A stretch of 64,000 bases of DNA from Aeromicrobium sp. PE09-221 (GTDB lineage Bacteria > Actinomycetota > Actinomycetes > Propionibacteriales > Nocardioidaceae), in assembly GCF_002174305.1 (NCBI RefSeq), contig NZ_MIJB01000028.1:62001-126000 (forward strand), given 5' to 3'. Under the pieces are notes generated by a model. That model was given only the letters and a program-made list of their open reading frames with translations. It made no database searches and was not told the origin of the DNA. This document shows positions 1 through 8,297 of the stretch, piece after piece. The position numbers and the translations under genes are program-made. The first letter of the stretch is position 1, and each line of letters starts with the position of its first letter.

Positions 1-876
1 GCCGGTGTACGGATACGGGACGAGCTGAGCGGATCCGAGTTCGACCTCGCGGCGCGGGCGGTCGTCAACGCGGCGGGCGTCTGGGCGGGCACGCTCGCGC
101 GCGACATCTCGCTACGCCCGAGCCGAGGCACCCATCTGGTGATGCCGCAGCACGCCTTCGGCGGACTCACCGCATCGCTCATGGTGCCGATCCCGGGGTC
201 GACCACCCGCTTCGTCTTCGCATTGCCCGCTCCCCACGGCCGGGTCTACGTGGGATTGACCGACGAGGAGGCTCCCGGACCCATCCCCGATGTCCCGCAG
301 GCATCGGAGGATGAGATCGACTTCCTGCTCGACACCATCGGACTCGCCCTCGAACGCCCGGTCACCCGCGCCGACCTGCTGGGCACGTTCTCCGGCCTGC
401 GCCCGCTGCTCGACGCGGGGGAGGCCAGCAGCGCCGATGTCTCCCGGCGGCATGTCGTGCAGCGCGGCAGCGACGGCGTGATCACCGTCGTCGGAGGCAA
501 GCTCACCACGTATCGGCGGATGGCCCAGGACGCCGTGGACCTTGCGATCCGGGACACCGGCCTGACCGCGGGACCGTGCGTCACCCGGCGCGTGCCCCTC
601 GTGGGCGCGGGACCGGAACGCGACCCGCGGGTCTCGGGCGAACTGCTGCGTCGCTTCGGGAGCGAGGCCGGAGCGGTCCTCGACTCCTCGCCCGGCCTGG
701 GTGAGCCGATCGCCGAAGGCATCGACGTCAGCCGGGCGGAGCTGCGCTTCTCCGTCCGCCATGAGGGGGCGTCGACCATCGGCGACCTGCTCGACCGGCG
801 CACCCGGATCGGTCTGGTGGCGGCCGATCGGGCACGTGCCGAGGACGCGGCGCGAAAGGCGCTCGAGGAGGGCTGA
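1..876 (+). CDS. glpD: Glycerol-3-phosphate dehydrogenase (FAD), C-terminal part, 5' end outside window
   Basis: The reading frame is open from base 1 and continues to a TGA at 876, so the gene starts upstream of the window; 291 residues are present. The product oxidises sn-glycerol 3-phosphate to dihydroxyacetone phosphate at the membrane and passes electrons to the quinone pool. Visible family marks are VVNAAGVWAG near the start, PSRGTHLVMP, the GLRPLL segment and the FAD-binding VGGKLTTYRRMAQDAVD stretch, followed by the alpha-helical C-terminal domain. An independent internal ATG exists at 139, but the conserved upstream frame rules it out as the true start. The family call is firm. Confidence 0.9.
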   Translation, partial: AGVRIRDELSGSEFDLAARAVVNAAGVWAGTLARDISLRPSRGTHLVMPQHAFGGLTASLMVPIPGSTTRFVFALPAPHGRVYVGLTDEEAPGPIPDVPQASEDEIDFLLDTIGLALERPVTRADLLGTFSGLRPLLDAGEASSADVSRRHVVQRGSDGVITVVGGKLTTYRRMAQDAVDLAIRDTGLTAGPCVTRRVPLVGAGPERDPRVSGELLRRFGSEAGAVLDSSPGLGEPIAEGIDVSRAELRFSVRHEGASTIGDLLDRRTRIGLVAADRARAEDAARKALEEG

Positions 877-888
877 GATGATGCCGCG

Positions 889-1602
889 ATGGACGACTCG
901 CTTACCGCAGACCACCGCGACCGCCTTCGGGCGGCGGGGGTGCAGGCCTCCCGAGTGGACTCGCTCGTCGTCCGGCGGGTCACCGAGGGACTGCCGGAAT
1001 GGTGGCACGGTCTCGGCAATGCCCTGTACCTCGCACCCGGTGCGCGGGTTCCTGAGGCGGTGCTCGGTGAGCTCATGCTCATCCCGATGCACCGCGCCCT
1101 CGTGGTGGTCGGCGGTCCGATGGATCACCTCGTCTCCCTGTTACTCGGAGGGGACGACGCCACCGTCTTCCTCGACGAGCGGGTCGTGCTGACGGCGGGT
1201 GAGGTGTATTGCGGTGCGGGCTCGTCGATCGTGCTGCACGGTCCGGTGCTCGCGACCCGTTGTGCCGTGATCGACGCGCGCAACGGAGGCAGCATCGTGG
1301 CCGCCGGCGACCAGCTGTGGGCCGCGAATGTCTACCTGGCCACCGACGACATGCACCGGCTCGCCGACCGCGTGAGCGGTGAGCGGTTGAACCCCTTCGG
1401 GGCATCGATCCGCCTCGGTGAGCACGTGTGGTTGTGTCGCGACGCGGTGGTGAGCGGACACGTCGAGATCGGCGATGGCGCGTGCGTGGCGATGCGCGCG
1501 GTCGTCCGTAATCAGAAGGTTCCCGCCCACAGCGTCGTCGGCGGAGTCCCGGCGCGGGTGCTGCGTGATGAGGTGCGCTGGGATGACGACGACCTGCCCT
1601 GA
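889..1602 (+). CDS. Left-handed beta-helix (hexapeptide) acyltransferase-like protein
   Basis: A 237-residue protein beginning 12 bases after glpD. The C-terminal two thirds carry hexapeptide-repeat turns of a left-handed beta helix (for example IRLGEHVWLCRDAVVSG, VEIGDGACVAMRAVV) ending in the VVGGVPARVLR tail typical of maltose/sugar O-acetyltransferases and related coat-modifying acyltransferases. The N-terminal 60 residues are not recognised. Substrate unknown; acetylation of a cell-envelope sugar is the usual role of such proteins but is inference here. The ATG at 889 is preceded by GATGAT and six bases, a weak leaderless-type arrangement. Confidence 0.6.
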   Translation: MDDSLTADHRDRLRAAGVQASRVDSLVVRRVTEGLPEWWHGLGNALYLAPGARVPEAVLGELMLIPMHRALVVVGGPMDHLVSLLLGGDDATVFLDERVVLTAGEVYCGAGSSIVLHGPVLATRCAVIDARNGGSIVAAGDQLWAANVYLATDDMHRLADRVSGERLNPFGASIRLGEHVWLCRDAVVSGHVEIGDGACVAMRAVVRNQKVPAHSVVGGVPARVLRDEVRWDDDDLP

Positions 1603-1614
1603 GCGGTTCGATCG

Positions 1615-1643
1615 GGTGGTGAGCTGGGGGATGACTCACCACC
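1615..1643 (+). terminator. Hairpin after the acyltransferase gene
   Basis: Perfect 9-bp stem GGTGGTGAG/CTCACCACC with an 11-base loop, 12 bases after the stop at 1602. A second small hairpin (CCCACG, CGAA loop, CGTGGG) follows at 1649-1664. No T-run, so a terminator is only likely. Together they occupy the gap before metQ. Confidence 0.4.
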
Positions 1644-1809
1644 TCACGCCCACGCGAACGTGGGATATCTCACCGTCCCCGACGTGACCGTCTCGGATGG
1701 TGAGATCGGTGGGCCGACGCGTCGTGGCATTCGTACGGTCGATGTCTGGCCGCGCCACTAGCGCGGCGATGCTCCCCACCGGCCATGAGCCGTGCACGAA
1801 AGGACGTCC

Positions 1810-2721
1810 ATGTCGGACCAGAACCTCATCGAAGCGCCCAAGAAGCGCACCGGGCTCATCATCGCGATCGTCGTCGTGGTGGTGGCCCTCATCGCCGCCG
1901 GTGTCTTCGCCCTGACGCGGGGCGGCGACGAGGAGACGGTGCGCATCGGCGTCGTCGGTGCGAGCGATCCTTACTGGGAGACCTACAAGGAGGCCGCCGC
2001 GGAGGAGGGGATCGATGTCGAGATCGTCGACTTCGCCGAGTACACGCAGCCGAACCCTGCGCTCGCGGCCGGCGACCTGGATCTCAACCAGTTCCAGCAC
2101 ATCGTCTACCTCGCCGACTACAACGTGAACAACGGCGAGGACCTGGTACCGATCGGCACCACGGCGATCTACCCCCTCGGCCTGTACTCGCTCGACTACG
2201 GCGATGTCGAGGAGATCCCCGAGGGTGAGACGGTCGCCGTCCCCAACGATGCCACCAACCAGGCCCGCGCCCTGGTGCTGCTGCAGTCCGCGGGACTCAT
2301 CGAGCTGACCGACGGGGGCACCGCCTTCTCCGATCTCTCCGATATCGACACCGCCGCCTCGCGCGTCGAGGTGACCGCGCTGAATGCCGAGATCACCGCG
2401 ACCTCGCTGCAGGACGTCGCCGCCGCCGTCATCAACAACGACTTCGTCGAGAACGCCGGCCTCAGCTTCGACGACGCGATCTACGAGGACAGCGCCGACG
2501 ACCCGGATGCGCTGCCCTATGTCAACATCTTCGTCGCGCGCGCTGAGGACGAGGACAACGAGACCTACGCCAAGCTCGTCGAGATCTACCAGGACAGCCA
2601 GGACGTGCTCGACGGAGTCCAGGATGTCTCCGGCGGCACCGCGGAGTTCGTCAAGACCCCGGTCGACGAGCTCAAGTCGACCCTGGCCGATGCCGAGCAG
2701 GACGTTCGCGACAACCAGTAA
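1810..2721 (+). CDS. metQ: Methionine ABC transporter substrate-binding protein (NlpA/MetQ family)
   Basis: 303 residues, periplasm-side binding protein of the D/L-methionine importer encoded with metN and metI. NlpA-family marks: VRIGVVGASDPYW, then the FAEYTQPNPALAAGDLDLNQFQH segment that lines the methionine site, then IGTTAIYPLGLYS. The start at 1810 is chosen because GAAAGGA lies seven bases upstream; a GTG at 1792 is in frame but lacks a ribosome site. Odd point: the hydrophobic segment (residues about 13-36) contains no lipobox cysteine, so the protein looks membrane-anchored by a single helix instead of being a lipoprotein like most MetQ. Confidence 0.88.
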   Translation: MSDQNLIEAPKKRTGLIIAIVVVVVALIAAGVFALTRGGDEETVRIGVVGASDPYWETYKEAAAEEGIDVEIVDFAEYTQPNPALAAGDLDLNQFQHIVYLADYNVNNGEDLVPIGTTAIYPLGLYSLDYGDVEEIPEGETVAVPNDATNQARALVLLQSAGLIELTDGGTAFSDLSDIDTAASRVEVTALNAEITATSLQDVAAAVINNDFVENAGLSFDDAIYEDSADDPDALPYVNIFVARAEDEDNETYAKLVEIYQDSQDVLDGVQDVSGGTAEFVKTPVDELKSTLADAEQDVRDNQ

Positions 2722-2730
2722 GGTCGCCAC

Positions 2731-3753
2731 GTGGCCCTCATCGAGTTGCGGGATGTCGCCAAGGCGTACCCGCCCAGGCGCCGAGGAGGTGACCCCGTCC
2801 ATGCGGTGGACGGGGTCACCCTCGACGTGTCCGAAGGAGAGATCCTCGGCATCGTCGGATACTCCGGAGCCGGCAAGTCGACCCTCGCCCGGCTGATCAA
2901 CGCCCTCGAGCCGGCCACGTCCGGCTCGGTGGTGGTCGCCGGACAGGACCTCACCACGCTTCGCGAGAGCGAGCTGCAGAAGGTCCGTCGCACGATCGGC
3001 ATGATCTTCCAGCAGTTCAATCTCTTCCATTCCCGCACGGTCTGGGGCAATATCGCCTATCCGCTCAAGGTCGCGGGAGTTCCGGCCAGCGAGCAACAGG
3101 AGCGGATTTCCGAGCTGCTGCACTTCGTCGGTCTGGCCGACAAGGCGCACCAGTATCCCGAACAGCTGTCCGGTGGGCAGAAGCAGCGCGTCGGCGTCGC
3201 TCGCGCGCTGGCCTCCTCGCCGCGGATCCTGCTCGCCGACGAGGCCACGAGCGCGCTGGACCCGGAGACCACGCAGGGCGTCGTCGACCTGCTGCGCCGC
3301 GTCAACGCCGAGTTCGGCATCACCATCGTCGTCATCACGCACGAGATGGAGGTCGTGAAGAACCTCGCCGACCGGGTCGCGGTGATGGAGGACGGCAAGG
3401 TCGTCGAGTCCGGCACGACCTTCGACCTCTTCGCGCGTCCGGCGCACGAGGTCACCCGGCGCTTCGTCAACACGGTCGTCGACGACATGCCCTCGGCGAT
3501 CGCCGTAGAGGAACTCCGCAAGCGGCATCCCGGCCGCCTGATCACGCTCTCCTTCCGCGAGGACTCCGCTTCCCAAGTCCAGGTCTTCGCGGCCTTCGGC
3601 GAGGCGGGTGTCGGCTTCGAGCTGGTGTACGGAGGGATGGAAGAGGTGCAGGGCAGGACCTTCGGCAATCTGACCGTGGAGCTCACCGGCGAGCGCGTCG
3701 ATGAGGCGGTCCGCGTCGTCTCCAGCCTCGTCGACGTCAGGGAGGTGCGCTGA
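2731..3753 (+). CDS. metN: Methionine ABC transporter ATP-binding protein
   Basis: 340 residues. Walker A GYSGAGKST, ABC signature LSGGQKQRVGVARAL, Walker B ILLADEATSALD and the H-loop VITHEM are all present, followed by the C-terminal NIL regulatory domain (about residues 265-340) that binds methionine and feedback-inhibits transport in MetN proteins. The gene begins with GTG ten bases after metQ and its stop overlaps the metI start (TGATG), so the three genes form one operon. Confidence 0.93.
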   Translation: MALIELRDVAKAYPPRRRGGDPVHAVDGVTLDVSEGEILGIVGYSGAGKSTLARLINALEPATSGSVVVAGQDLTTLRESELQKVRRTIGMIFQQFNLFHSRTVWGNIAYPLKVAGVPASEQQERISELLHFVGLADKAHQYPEQLSGGQKQRVGVARALASSPRILLADEATSALDPETTQGVVDLLRRVNAEFGITIVVITHEMEVVKNLADRVAVMEDGKVVESGTTFDLFARPAHEVTRRFVNTVVDDMPSAIAVEELRKRHPGRLITLSFREDSASQVQVFAAFGEAGVGFELVYGGMEEVQGRTFGNLTVELTGERVDEAVRVVSSLVDVREVR

Positions 3754-4412
3754 TGGATCGCGTCTTCGAGCTCAGTGGTCTGCTCGGCACCGCCACGGTC
3801 GAGACGATCGTCCTGTCGGCGGTCGGCCTGACCATCGGAGGGATCTTCGGGCTCACCATCGGCACTGCCCTGTACGTGACCCGCAAGGGCGGTCTGATGG
3901 CCAATGCGCCGGTCAATGTCGTCCTGAACGTGATGGTCAATTTCTTCCGCCCGATCCCGTTCATCCTGCTGGCGATCGGTCTGCAGGGACTGGTCCGAGA
4001 GGTCTTCGGCACCGGTATCGGCAATACCGCTGCGATGCCGATCGTGGTGTTCGCGGCGACCTTCGGCATCGCCCGCATCGTCGAGCAGAACCTCGTCTCG
4101 GTGTCACCGGGTGTGCTGGAGGCGGCGCGGTCGATGGGCGCGAGCCGGCTGCGGGTGATCTTCACGGTGTTGCTGCCGGAGGCCTTCGGTCCGTTGATCC
4201 TCGGCTTCACCTTCGCCTTCATCGCGATCGTCGACATGATCGCGGTCGTCGGCGTGATCGGTGCGGGCGGTCTCGGCAACTTCGCCTTGCAGTACGGCTA
4301 CCGCCAGTTCAACCCCTGGGTCACGTGGACGGCCATCCTCATCGTCATCGTGATCGTGCAGATCGGTCAGTTCGCCGGCAATGCGGCGGCCCGCAAGGTG
4401 CTCCGTCGCTGA
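3753..4412 (+). CDS. metI: Methionine ABC transporter permease
   Basis: 219-residue MetI-type permease with five to six hydrophobic segments and the EAA loop (EAARSMGASRLRVIFTVLLPEA) that docks onto MetN. ATG overlaps the metN stop. The 245 bases that follow, up to 4657, hold no gene; they contain weak inverted repeats (for example GCCGGT/ACCGGC at 4538-4554) and the promoter/operator region of the next gene. Confidence 0.92.
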   Translation: MDRVFELSGLLGTATVETIVLSAVGLTIGGIFGLTIGTALYVTRKGGLMANAPVNVVLNVMVNFFRPIPFILLAIGLQGLVREVFGTGIGNTAAMPIVVFAATFGIARIVEQNLVSVSPGVLEAARSMGASRLRVIFTVLLPEAFGPLILGFTFAFIAIVDMIAVVGVIGAGGLGNFALQYGYRQFNPWVTWTAILIVIVIVQIGQFAGNAAARKVLRR

Positions 4413-4632
4413 GTTCGCTCAGTCGTCCCGTGACGTTTCTTATGCTTACCAGGTCGAGTCGCGGTCCGAGGCCCGGGCAGTTCTCCCGTGCGACGCCTCG
4501 CGCCCTCTCCGTGTGCTCGTGCGCGGTTCCTGGCGATGCCGGTCATCCACCGGCTCTTCGTGGAGTCTGGTCTGCTGGCGGGCGACCGATGCCGCCCTGC
4601 GAGCCCGCCGGGGGCGACAGCTCTACCTGGGG

Positions 4633-4647
4633 GTAACTTGTTGTTAC
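4633..4647. promoter_or_regulatory. GTAAC-N5-GTTAC dyad over the acyl-CoA synthetase promoter
   Basis: GTAAC TTGTT GTTAC is a perfect 5-bp inverted repeat that overlaps the proposed -10 (4645-4650) of the gene starting at 4658. Position suggests an operator for a dimeric repressor; which one is unknown. Confidence 0.4.
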
Positions 4648-4650
4648 ACT
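4645..4650 (+). promoter_or_regulatory. -10 hexamer TACACT, leaderless type
   Basis: TACACT, seven bases, then ATG at 4658. No Shine-Dalgarno is present, so the transcript probably begins at or next to the start codon. Confidence 0.55.
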
Positions 4651-4657
4651 CCCGGAC

Positions 4658-6250
4658 ATGAAGGATCTGGCCTATACGGCGAAGGTGGCTCACCGCATCG
4701 GCCTGCTCGGGCTCGGCAATCCGCTTCGGCTCGCGAGGGCCGGCATGCACCTGGTCAAGTGGGGGCCGGCGCTGCCGTCCGGCCTGAACGCCGCCGCCGC
4801 GCGCTTCCCCGAGCAGACCGCGATCATCGACGATGCCGGCGAGATCACTTACCGCGATCTCGTCGCGGAGGTCAATCGCGTCACCGCCGCGCTCAAGGAG
4901 CGCGGCCTCCAGCCGGGTGACTCCATCGCGATCCTGTCGCGCAATCACCGCTGGATGGTCATCGCCCTCGTGGCGATCATGCAGCTCGGCGGTCGCATCC
5001 TGCTGTTGAACACCATGGCGAGCCGCTCGCAGCTCTCAGATCTCGCCGAGCGCGAGGGCGCCGAGCTGATGATCGTCGACCAGGAGTTCCTCGACGTGCT
5101 CGCCGACGTCCCGCGGGAGAAGATCGTCCTCGGCTGGGCGGATGCCGACGCCCCCGCCGAGCTGACCACACTGAGCGATCTCGCTGACGGGCAGCCGGCC
5201 GATGGTCACCGCAAACCTGCCAAGCACGGCCAGATCGTCATCTTCACCTCCGGCACCACGGGTCTACCCAAGGGCGCGCGACGCGAGGAGCCCAAGGATC
5301 TCAAGCCGCTGCTCGCCTTCTTCGGATCCATCCCGTACCGCGCGAACTCCACGGTCGTGATCGCCGCACCGCTGTTCCACTCCTGGGGTCTGCTGAACTT
5401 CAGCTTCGGACTGACCACGGCGCCGACCTATGTCCTGCGCCGCAGGTTCGTGCCCGAGCAGGTCATCGAGGACATCGGTCGCTACCGCGCCAAGGTGCTC
5501 GTCGTCGTCCCACTCATGATGCAGCGGATGGTCGACGCCGATCCATCCGTCATCGAGCGCACGGATGTGTCCAGTCTCGAGATCACTGCCACCAGCGGCA
5601 GCGCCCTCGCCGGAGACCTCGCGCTGCACTTCATGGACACCTTCACCGACTCGATCTACAACTTCTACGGTGCCACCGAGACGGGCTGGGTCACCATCGC
5701 CTCGCCGAAGGACCTGCGCACGGCACCGGGCACCGCCGGCAGCATCCCGTGGCGGACCACCGTCAAGATCCTCGACACGGACGGCCACGAGGTGCCCCGG
5801 GGAGAGACCGGGGTCATCCACGTCGGCAACGACATGCCCTTCGGGGGTTATACCGACGGCAACACCAAGAGCTTCGCCGATGGACTCATGAACACCGGGG
5901 ACCTGGGCTATTTCGACGAGAGCGGTCTGCTCTTCGTCGCCGGACGCGATGACGACATGATCATCTCCGGAGGCGAGAACGTCTTTCCCCGCGAGCTCGA
6001 GGATGCCCTCATCGAGCACGAGGCCGTGCGCGATGTCGTGGTGACGGGCGTGGACGATGAGAAGTGGGGCCAGAGACTCGTCGCCTTCGTGGTGCTCCAC
6101 GACGGCTCCGAGGCCTCCGAACCCGATCTCATCGAGTACGCGCGGGTCCAGGTCGCCAAGTTCGCCGTCCCCAAGAAGATCGTGTTCCTCGATGAACTGC
6201 CGCGGAACCCCACCGGCAAGGTCATGAAGCGCGAACTGCCGACGGTCTAG
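4658..6250 (+). CDS. Acyl-CoA synthetase / AMP-dependent ligase (FadD-like)
   Basis: 530-residue adenylate-forming enzyme expected to activate a fatty or aromatic acid to its CoA thioester via an acyl-AMP. Core motifs are present in order: TSGTTGLPKGARR (P-loop-like, about residue 195), YGATETGW (A5), TGDLGYFDESGLLFVAGRDDDMI (A7-A8) and NPTGKVMKREL (A10 lysine) at the C-terminus. N-terminal 45 residues resemble mycobacterial FadD2/FadD12-type enzymes. The substrate cannot be told from sequence. It stands alone between metI and a PemK-like gene, behind a likely leaderless promoter with an overlapping dyad. Confidence 0.85.
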   Translation: MKDLAYTAKVAHRIGLLGLGNPLRLARAGMHLVKWGPALPSGLNAAAARFPEQTAIIDDAGEITYRDLVAEVNRVTAALKERGLQPGDSIAILSRNHRWMVIALVAIMQLGGRILLLNTMASRSQLSDLAEREGAELMIVDQEFLDVLADVPREKIVLGWADADAPAELTTLSDLADGQPADGHRKPAKHGQIVIFTSGTTGLPKGARREEPKDLKPLLAFFGSIPYRANSTVVIAAPLFHSWGLLNFSFGLTTAPTYVLRRRFVPEQVIEDIGRYRAKVLVVVPLMMQRMVDADPSVIERTDVSSLEITATSGSALAGDLALHFMDTFTDSIYNFYGATETGWVTIASPKDLRTAPGTAGSIPWRTTVKILDTDGHEVPRGETGVIHVGNDMPFGGYTDGNTKSFADGLMNTGDLGYFDESGLLFVAGRDDDMIISGGENVFPRELEDALIEHEAVRDVVVTGVDDEKWGQRLVAFVVLHDGSEASEPDLIEYARVQVAKFAVPKKIVFLDELPRNPTGKVMKRELPTV

Positions 6251-6295
6251 GCATCGGCCGGGGTGAGCCTGCGTGCACGCGCTCGGGCGTGTCGA

Positions 6296-6301
6296 TACGG
6301 T
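6296..6301 (+). promoter_or_regulatory. -10 hexamer TACGGT, leaderless type
   Basis: TACGGT, six bases, then GTG at 6308. This spacing decides the start of the PemK-like gene in favour of 6308 over the in-frame GTG at 6263. Confidence 0.55.
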
Positions 6302-6307
6302 GTCTGC

Positions 6308-6760
6308 GTGGTGATCCGAGCGCTCGTCGACACATTGCTCGCGCGCCGGCAACGCCGCACGCGCGCCACCGCTGGCCTGCGCCTCGAGTATGCGCCGCGG
6401 CCCGACGGGAGGCCCGATCCTGGCGAGATCGTATGGACGTGGGTGCCCTATGAGGACGACCCCTCCCAAGGCAAGGACCGTCCCGTGCTCATCATCGGCC
6501 GTGACGGCGCGGACCGGCTCTACGGCCTCCAGCTCACCTCCAAGGACCACGATCGTGATGCGGCCCAGGAGGCCCGCTCAGGACGGCTTTGGGTCGACAT
6601 CGGGACCGGCGAGTGGGACCGGCAGCGGCGCCCCAGCGAGGTCCGGATCAACCGGCTCCTCGAGATCGATCCGCACTCTGTCCGACGTGAAGGCGCCGTG
6701 CTGGACCGGGCACGCTTCGACACCGTGATCGCCGCCGCTCGACCGTATCTAGGGACATGA
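6308..6760 (+). CDS. PemK/MazF-like protein, no visible antitoxin
   Basis: 150 residues. The core IVWTWVPYED..GKDRPVLIIGRD and the later VRINRLLEID resemble the PemK/MazF toxin fold, in which GxxKxRPVLV starts the barrel. The N-terminal 25 residues are basic. No small antitoxin gene lies next to it on either strand: upstream is the acyl-CoA synthetase and downstream a membrane protein. Members of this actinobacterial branch are commonly found as single chromosomal genes, so an RNase toxin function is not assured. The stop codon overlaps an ATGA that starts a string of miniature coupled ORFs. Confidence 0.6.
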   Translation: MVIRALVDTLLARRQRRTRATAGLRLEYAPRPDGRPDPGEIVWTWVPYEDDPSQGKDRPVLIIGRDGADRLYGLQLTSKDHDRDAAQEARSGRLWVDIGTGEWDRQRRPSEVRINRLLEIDPHSVRREGAVLDRARFDTVIAAARPYLGT

Positions 6761-6802
6761 GCGAGCGAGCATGAGCGAGCGAATCATCGATGAGGTGCCG
6801 GC
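6757..6802 (+). repeat. Two minimal MIRU-like coupling units (14 bp and 32 bp)
   Basis: ATG at 6757 overlaps the stop of the PemK-like gene and opens a 5-codon ORF (MSERA) whose TGA overlaps the ATG at 6771; that opens an 11-codon ORF (MSERIIDEVPA) whose TGA overlaps the ATG at 6803 that starts yihY. Unit 6771-6802 keeps the first 12 bases and the last 13 bases (GGTGCCGGC before ATGA) of the 80-bp repeats at 56797, with the middle missing. Both lengths are 2 modulo 3, preserving the ATGA overlaps. Confidence 0.7.
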
Positions 6803-7813
6803 ATGAGCATCATCGACACGATCGACGGGTTCCAACGCCGGCATCACGTCCTCGGCTTCCCGCTGGCGGTGATTTACAAGTTCTTCGACGACCAGGGACC
6901 ATATCTCGCGGCGATCATCACCTACTACGCCTTCATCGCGATCTTCCCGGTGCTGCTCATCGCCACCTCGGTGCTCGGCTTCTTCCTGCAGAACGACCCG
7001 GAGCTGCAGCAGCAGCTGCTTGACACCGTGCTCGCGCAGTTCCCCATCGTCGGGGACCAGCTCGGCCGGCCGGACGGATTCTCCGGAAGCACCTCGGCGA
7101 TCGTCGTCGGCGCGCTCGCGGCCACCTACGGTGTGATGGGACTCGGCCTGTCGGTGCAGAACGCCGGCAATGTGGCCTGGGCCGTGCCGCGCAACTCGCG
7201 CCCGAATCCCATCCTGCTGCGCCTGCGCTCGCTCATCATCATGGCGATCGCCGGTTCCGGCATCCTGATCGTCGCGATCGGGACCTCCCTCCTGCAGGAT
7301 CCTGCCGCCATCGGGCTGGGCTCTGTCCCGGACCTCGGCATCCTCATCCGCCTCATCGGCTTCATCATGACGGCGGCGATGTTCATCGCGCTGTTCCTGA
7401 TGATCAGCCTCGGCCGTGCGAGTTTCGGATCGGTGCTTCCCGGCGCCATCTTCTGCGCGCTGGCCTGGCAGGGCCTGCAGTACGGCGGCGATGTCTACGT
7501 CCGGCACATCATCGTCCGGGCGAGCGCGATGAACCAGACCTTCGCGCTGGTGCTCGGGCTCATCGCCTTCCTGTTCATCGCCGCGCTCATCGTCATCATC
7601 GGGCTGGAGGTCAATGTCGTGCTGCGCCGTCGGCTCTATCCCCGCGCCCTGCTGACTCCGTTCACCGACAATGTCCGGCTCGGCCCCGGTGACATCCGTG
7701 CCTACACCAGCTACGCGCGGATGCAGCGCCACAAGGGTTTCGAGAAGATCAGCGTGGAGTTCGTGGCGGACGAGGAGCCCGCGCGGGGTTCGGAGGGTCA
7801 GTCCGCCCACTAG
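6803..7813 (+). CDS. YihY/BrkB family inner-membrane protein
   Basis: 336 residues with six predicted membrane segments. The family pattern is visible: FFDDQGPYLAAIITYYAFIAIFP in the first helix region, the long helix FPVLLIATSVLGFFL, and GAIFCALAWQGLQYGGDVYV. The protein was once called ribonuclease BN, but the function is unknown. The start at 6803 is set by the ATGA overlap with the preceding miniature ORF, so its translation is probably coupled to the PemK-like gene through the inserted repeats. Confidence 0.85.
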   Translation: MSIIDTIDGFQRRHHVLGFPLAVIYKFFDDQGPYLAAIITYYAFIAIFPVLLIATSVLGFFLQNDPELQQQLLDTVLAQFPIVGDQLGRPDGFSGSTSAIVVGALAATYGVMGLGLSVQNAGNVAWAVPRNSRPNPILLRLRSLIIMAIAGSGILIVAIGTSLLQDPAAIGLGSVPDLGILIRLIGFIMTAAMFIALFLMISLGRASFGSVLPGAIFCALAWQGLQYGGDVYVRHIIVRASAMNQTFALVLGLIAFLFIAALIVIIGLEVNVVLRRRLYPRALLTPFTDNVRLGPGDIRAYTSYARMQRHKGFEKISVEFVADEEPARGSEGQSAH

Positions 7814-7816
7814 ACT
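7811..7816 (+). promoter_or_regulatory. -10 hexamer TAGACT before the cold-shock gene
   Basis: TAGACT overlaps the yihY stop codon and lies 40 bases before the ATG at 7856. No convincing -35 is seen. Confidence 0.35.
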
Positions 7817-7855
7817 TGGGATTCCTGGCCCGACACGAACGAAGGACGAGAAGGT

Positions 7856-8248
7856 ATGCCGACCGGCAAGGTGAAGTGGTACGACGCCGACAAGGGATTC
7901 GGTTTCCTCAGCCGCGACGGTGGCGAGGACGTCTACGTGCGTGCCGATGCCCTCCCCGCGGGCGTGGAATCGCTGAAGTCGGGCACACGTGTCGAGTTCG
8001 GCATCGTCCAGGGCCGCCGCGGCGATCAAGCCCTGCAGGTGCGGCTGCTGGACCCGGTGACCTCGGTGCGACGCTCGCAGGCCCAGGCTCGGCGCAAGCC
8101 GCCGGAGGACATGGTCGTCATCGTCGAGGACCTCATCGGCCTGCTCGACAGCCTCGGCGAGGGTTATCGACACAATCGCCATCCCGAGGGCAAGCAGGCC
8201 AAGGTCACGGCGCAGCTGCTGCGACGCCTCGCCGACGAGCTCGACTGA
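7856..8248 (+). CDS. Cold-shock domain protein with C-terminal extension (CspB-like)
   Basis: 130 residues. The first 65 form a cold-shock domain (GKVKWYDADKGFGFLSRDG with RNP1 KGFGFLS); RNP2 reads VYVRADAL, departing from the usual VFVH. The last 60 residues are a helical, basic extension of the kind seen in the longer mycobacterial CspB (Rv0871). Binds single-stranded nucleic acid in the cytoplasm, probably as RNA chaperone. GAGAAGG six bases upstream is a good ribosome site. Confidence 0.85.
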   Translation: MPTGKVKWYDADKGFGFLSRDGGEDVYVRADALPAGVESLKSGTRVEFGIVQGRRGDQALQVRLLDPVTSVRRSQAQARRKPPEDMVVIVEDLIGLLDSLGEGYRHNRHPEGKQAKVTAQLLRRLADELD

Positions 8249-8258
8249 AGCGGGCCCA

Positions 8259-8275
8259 CCCGGCCTGGAGCCGGG
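8259..8275 (+). terminator. Small hairpin between cold-shock and DUF3027 genes
   Basis: CCCGGC CTGGA GCCGGG: 6-bp GC stem, 5-base loop, 11 bases after the stop at 8248. No T-run. Confidence 0.35.
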
Positions 8276-8297
8276 CCGATCCATCAGGAAGAATCGA

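Noticed and set aside
1603-1809. Possible SAM riboswitch upstream of metQNI
   Set aside because: Two simple hairpins are present, but none of the conserved core segments of the SAM-I, SAM-II or SAM-IV aptamers could be recognised.
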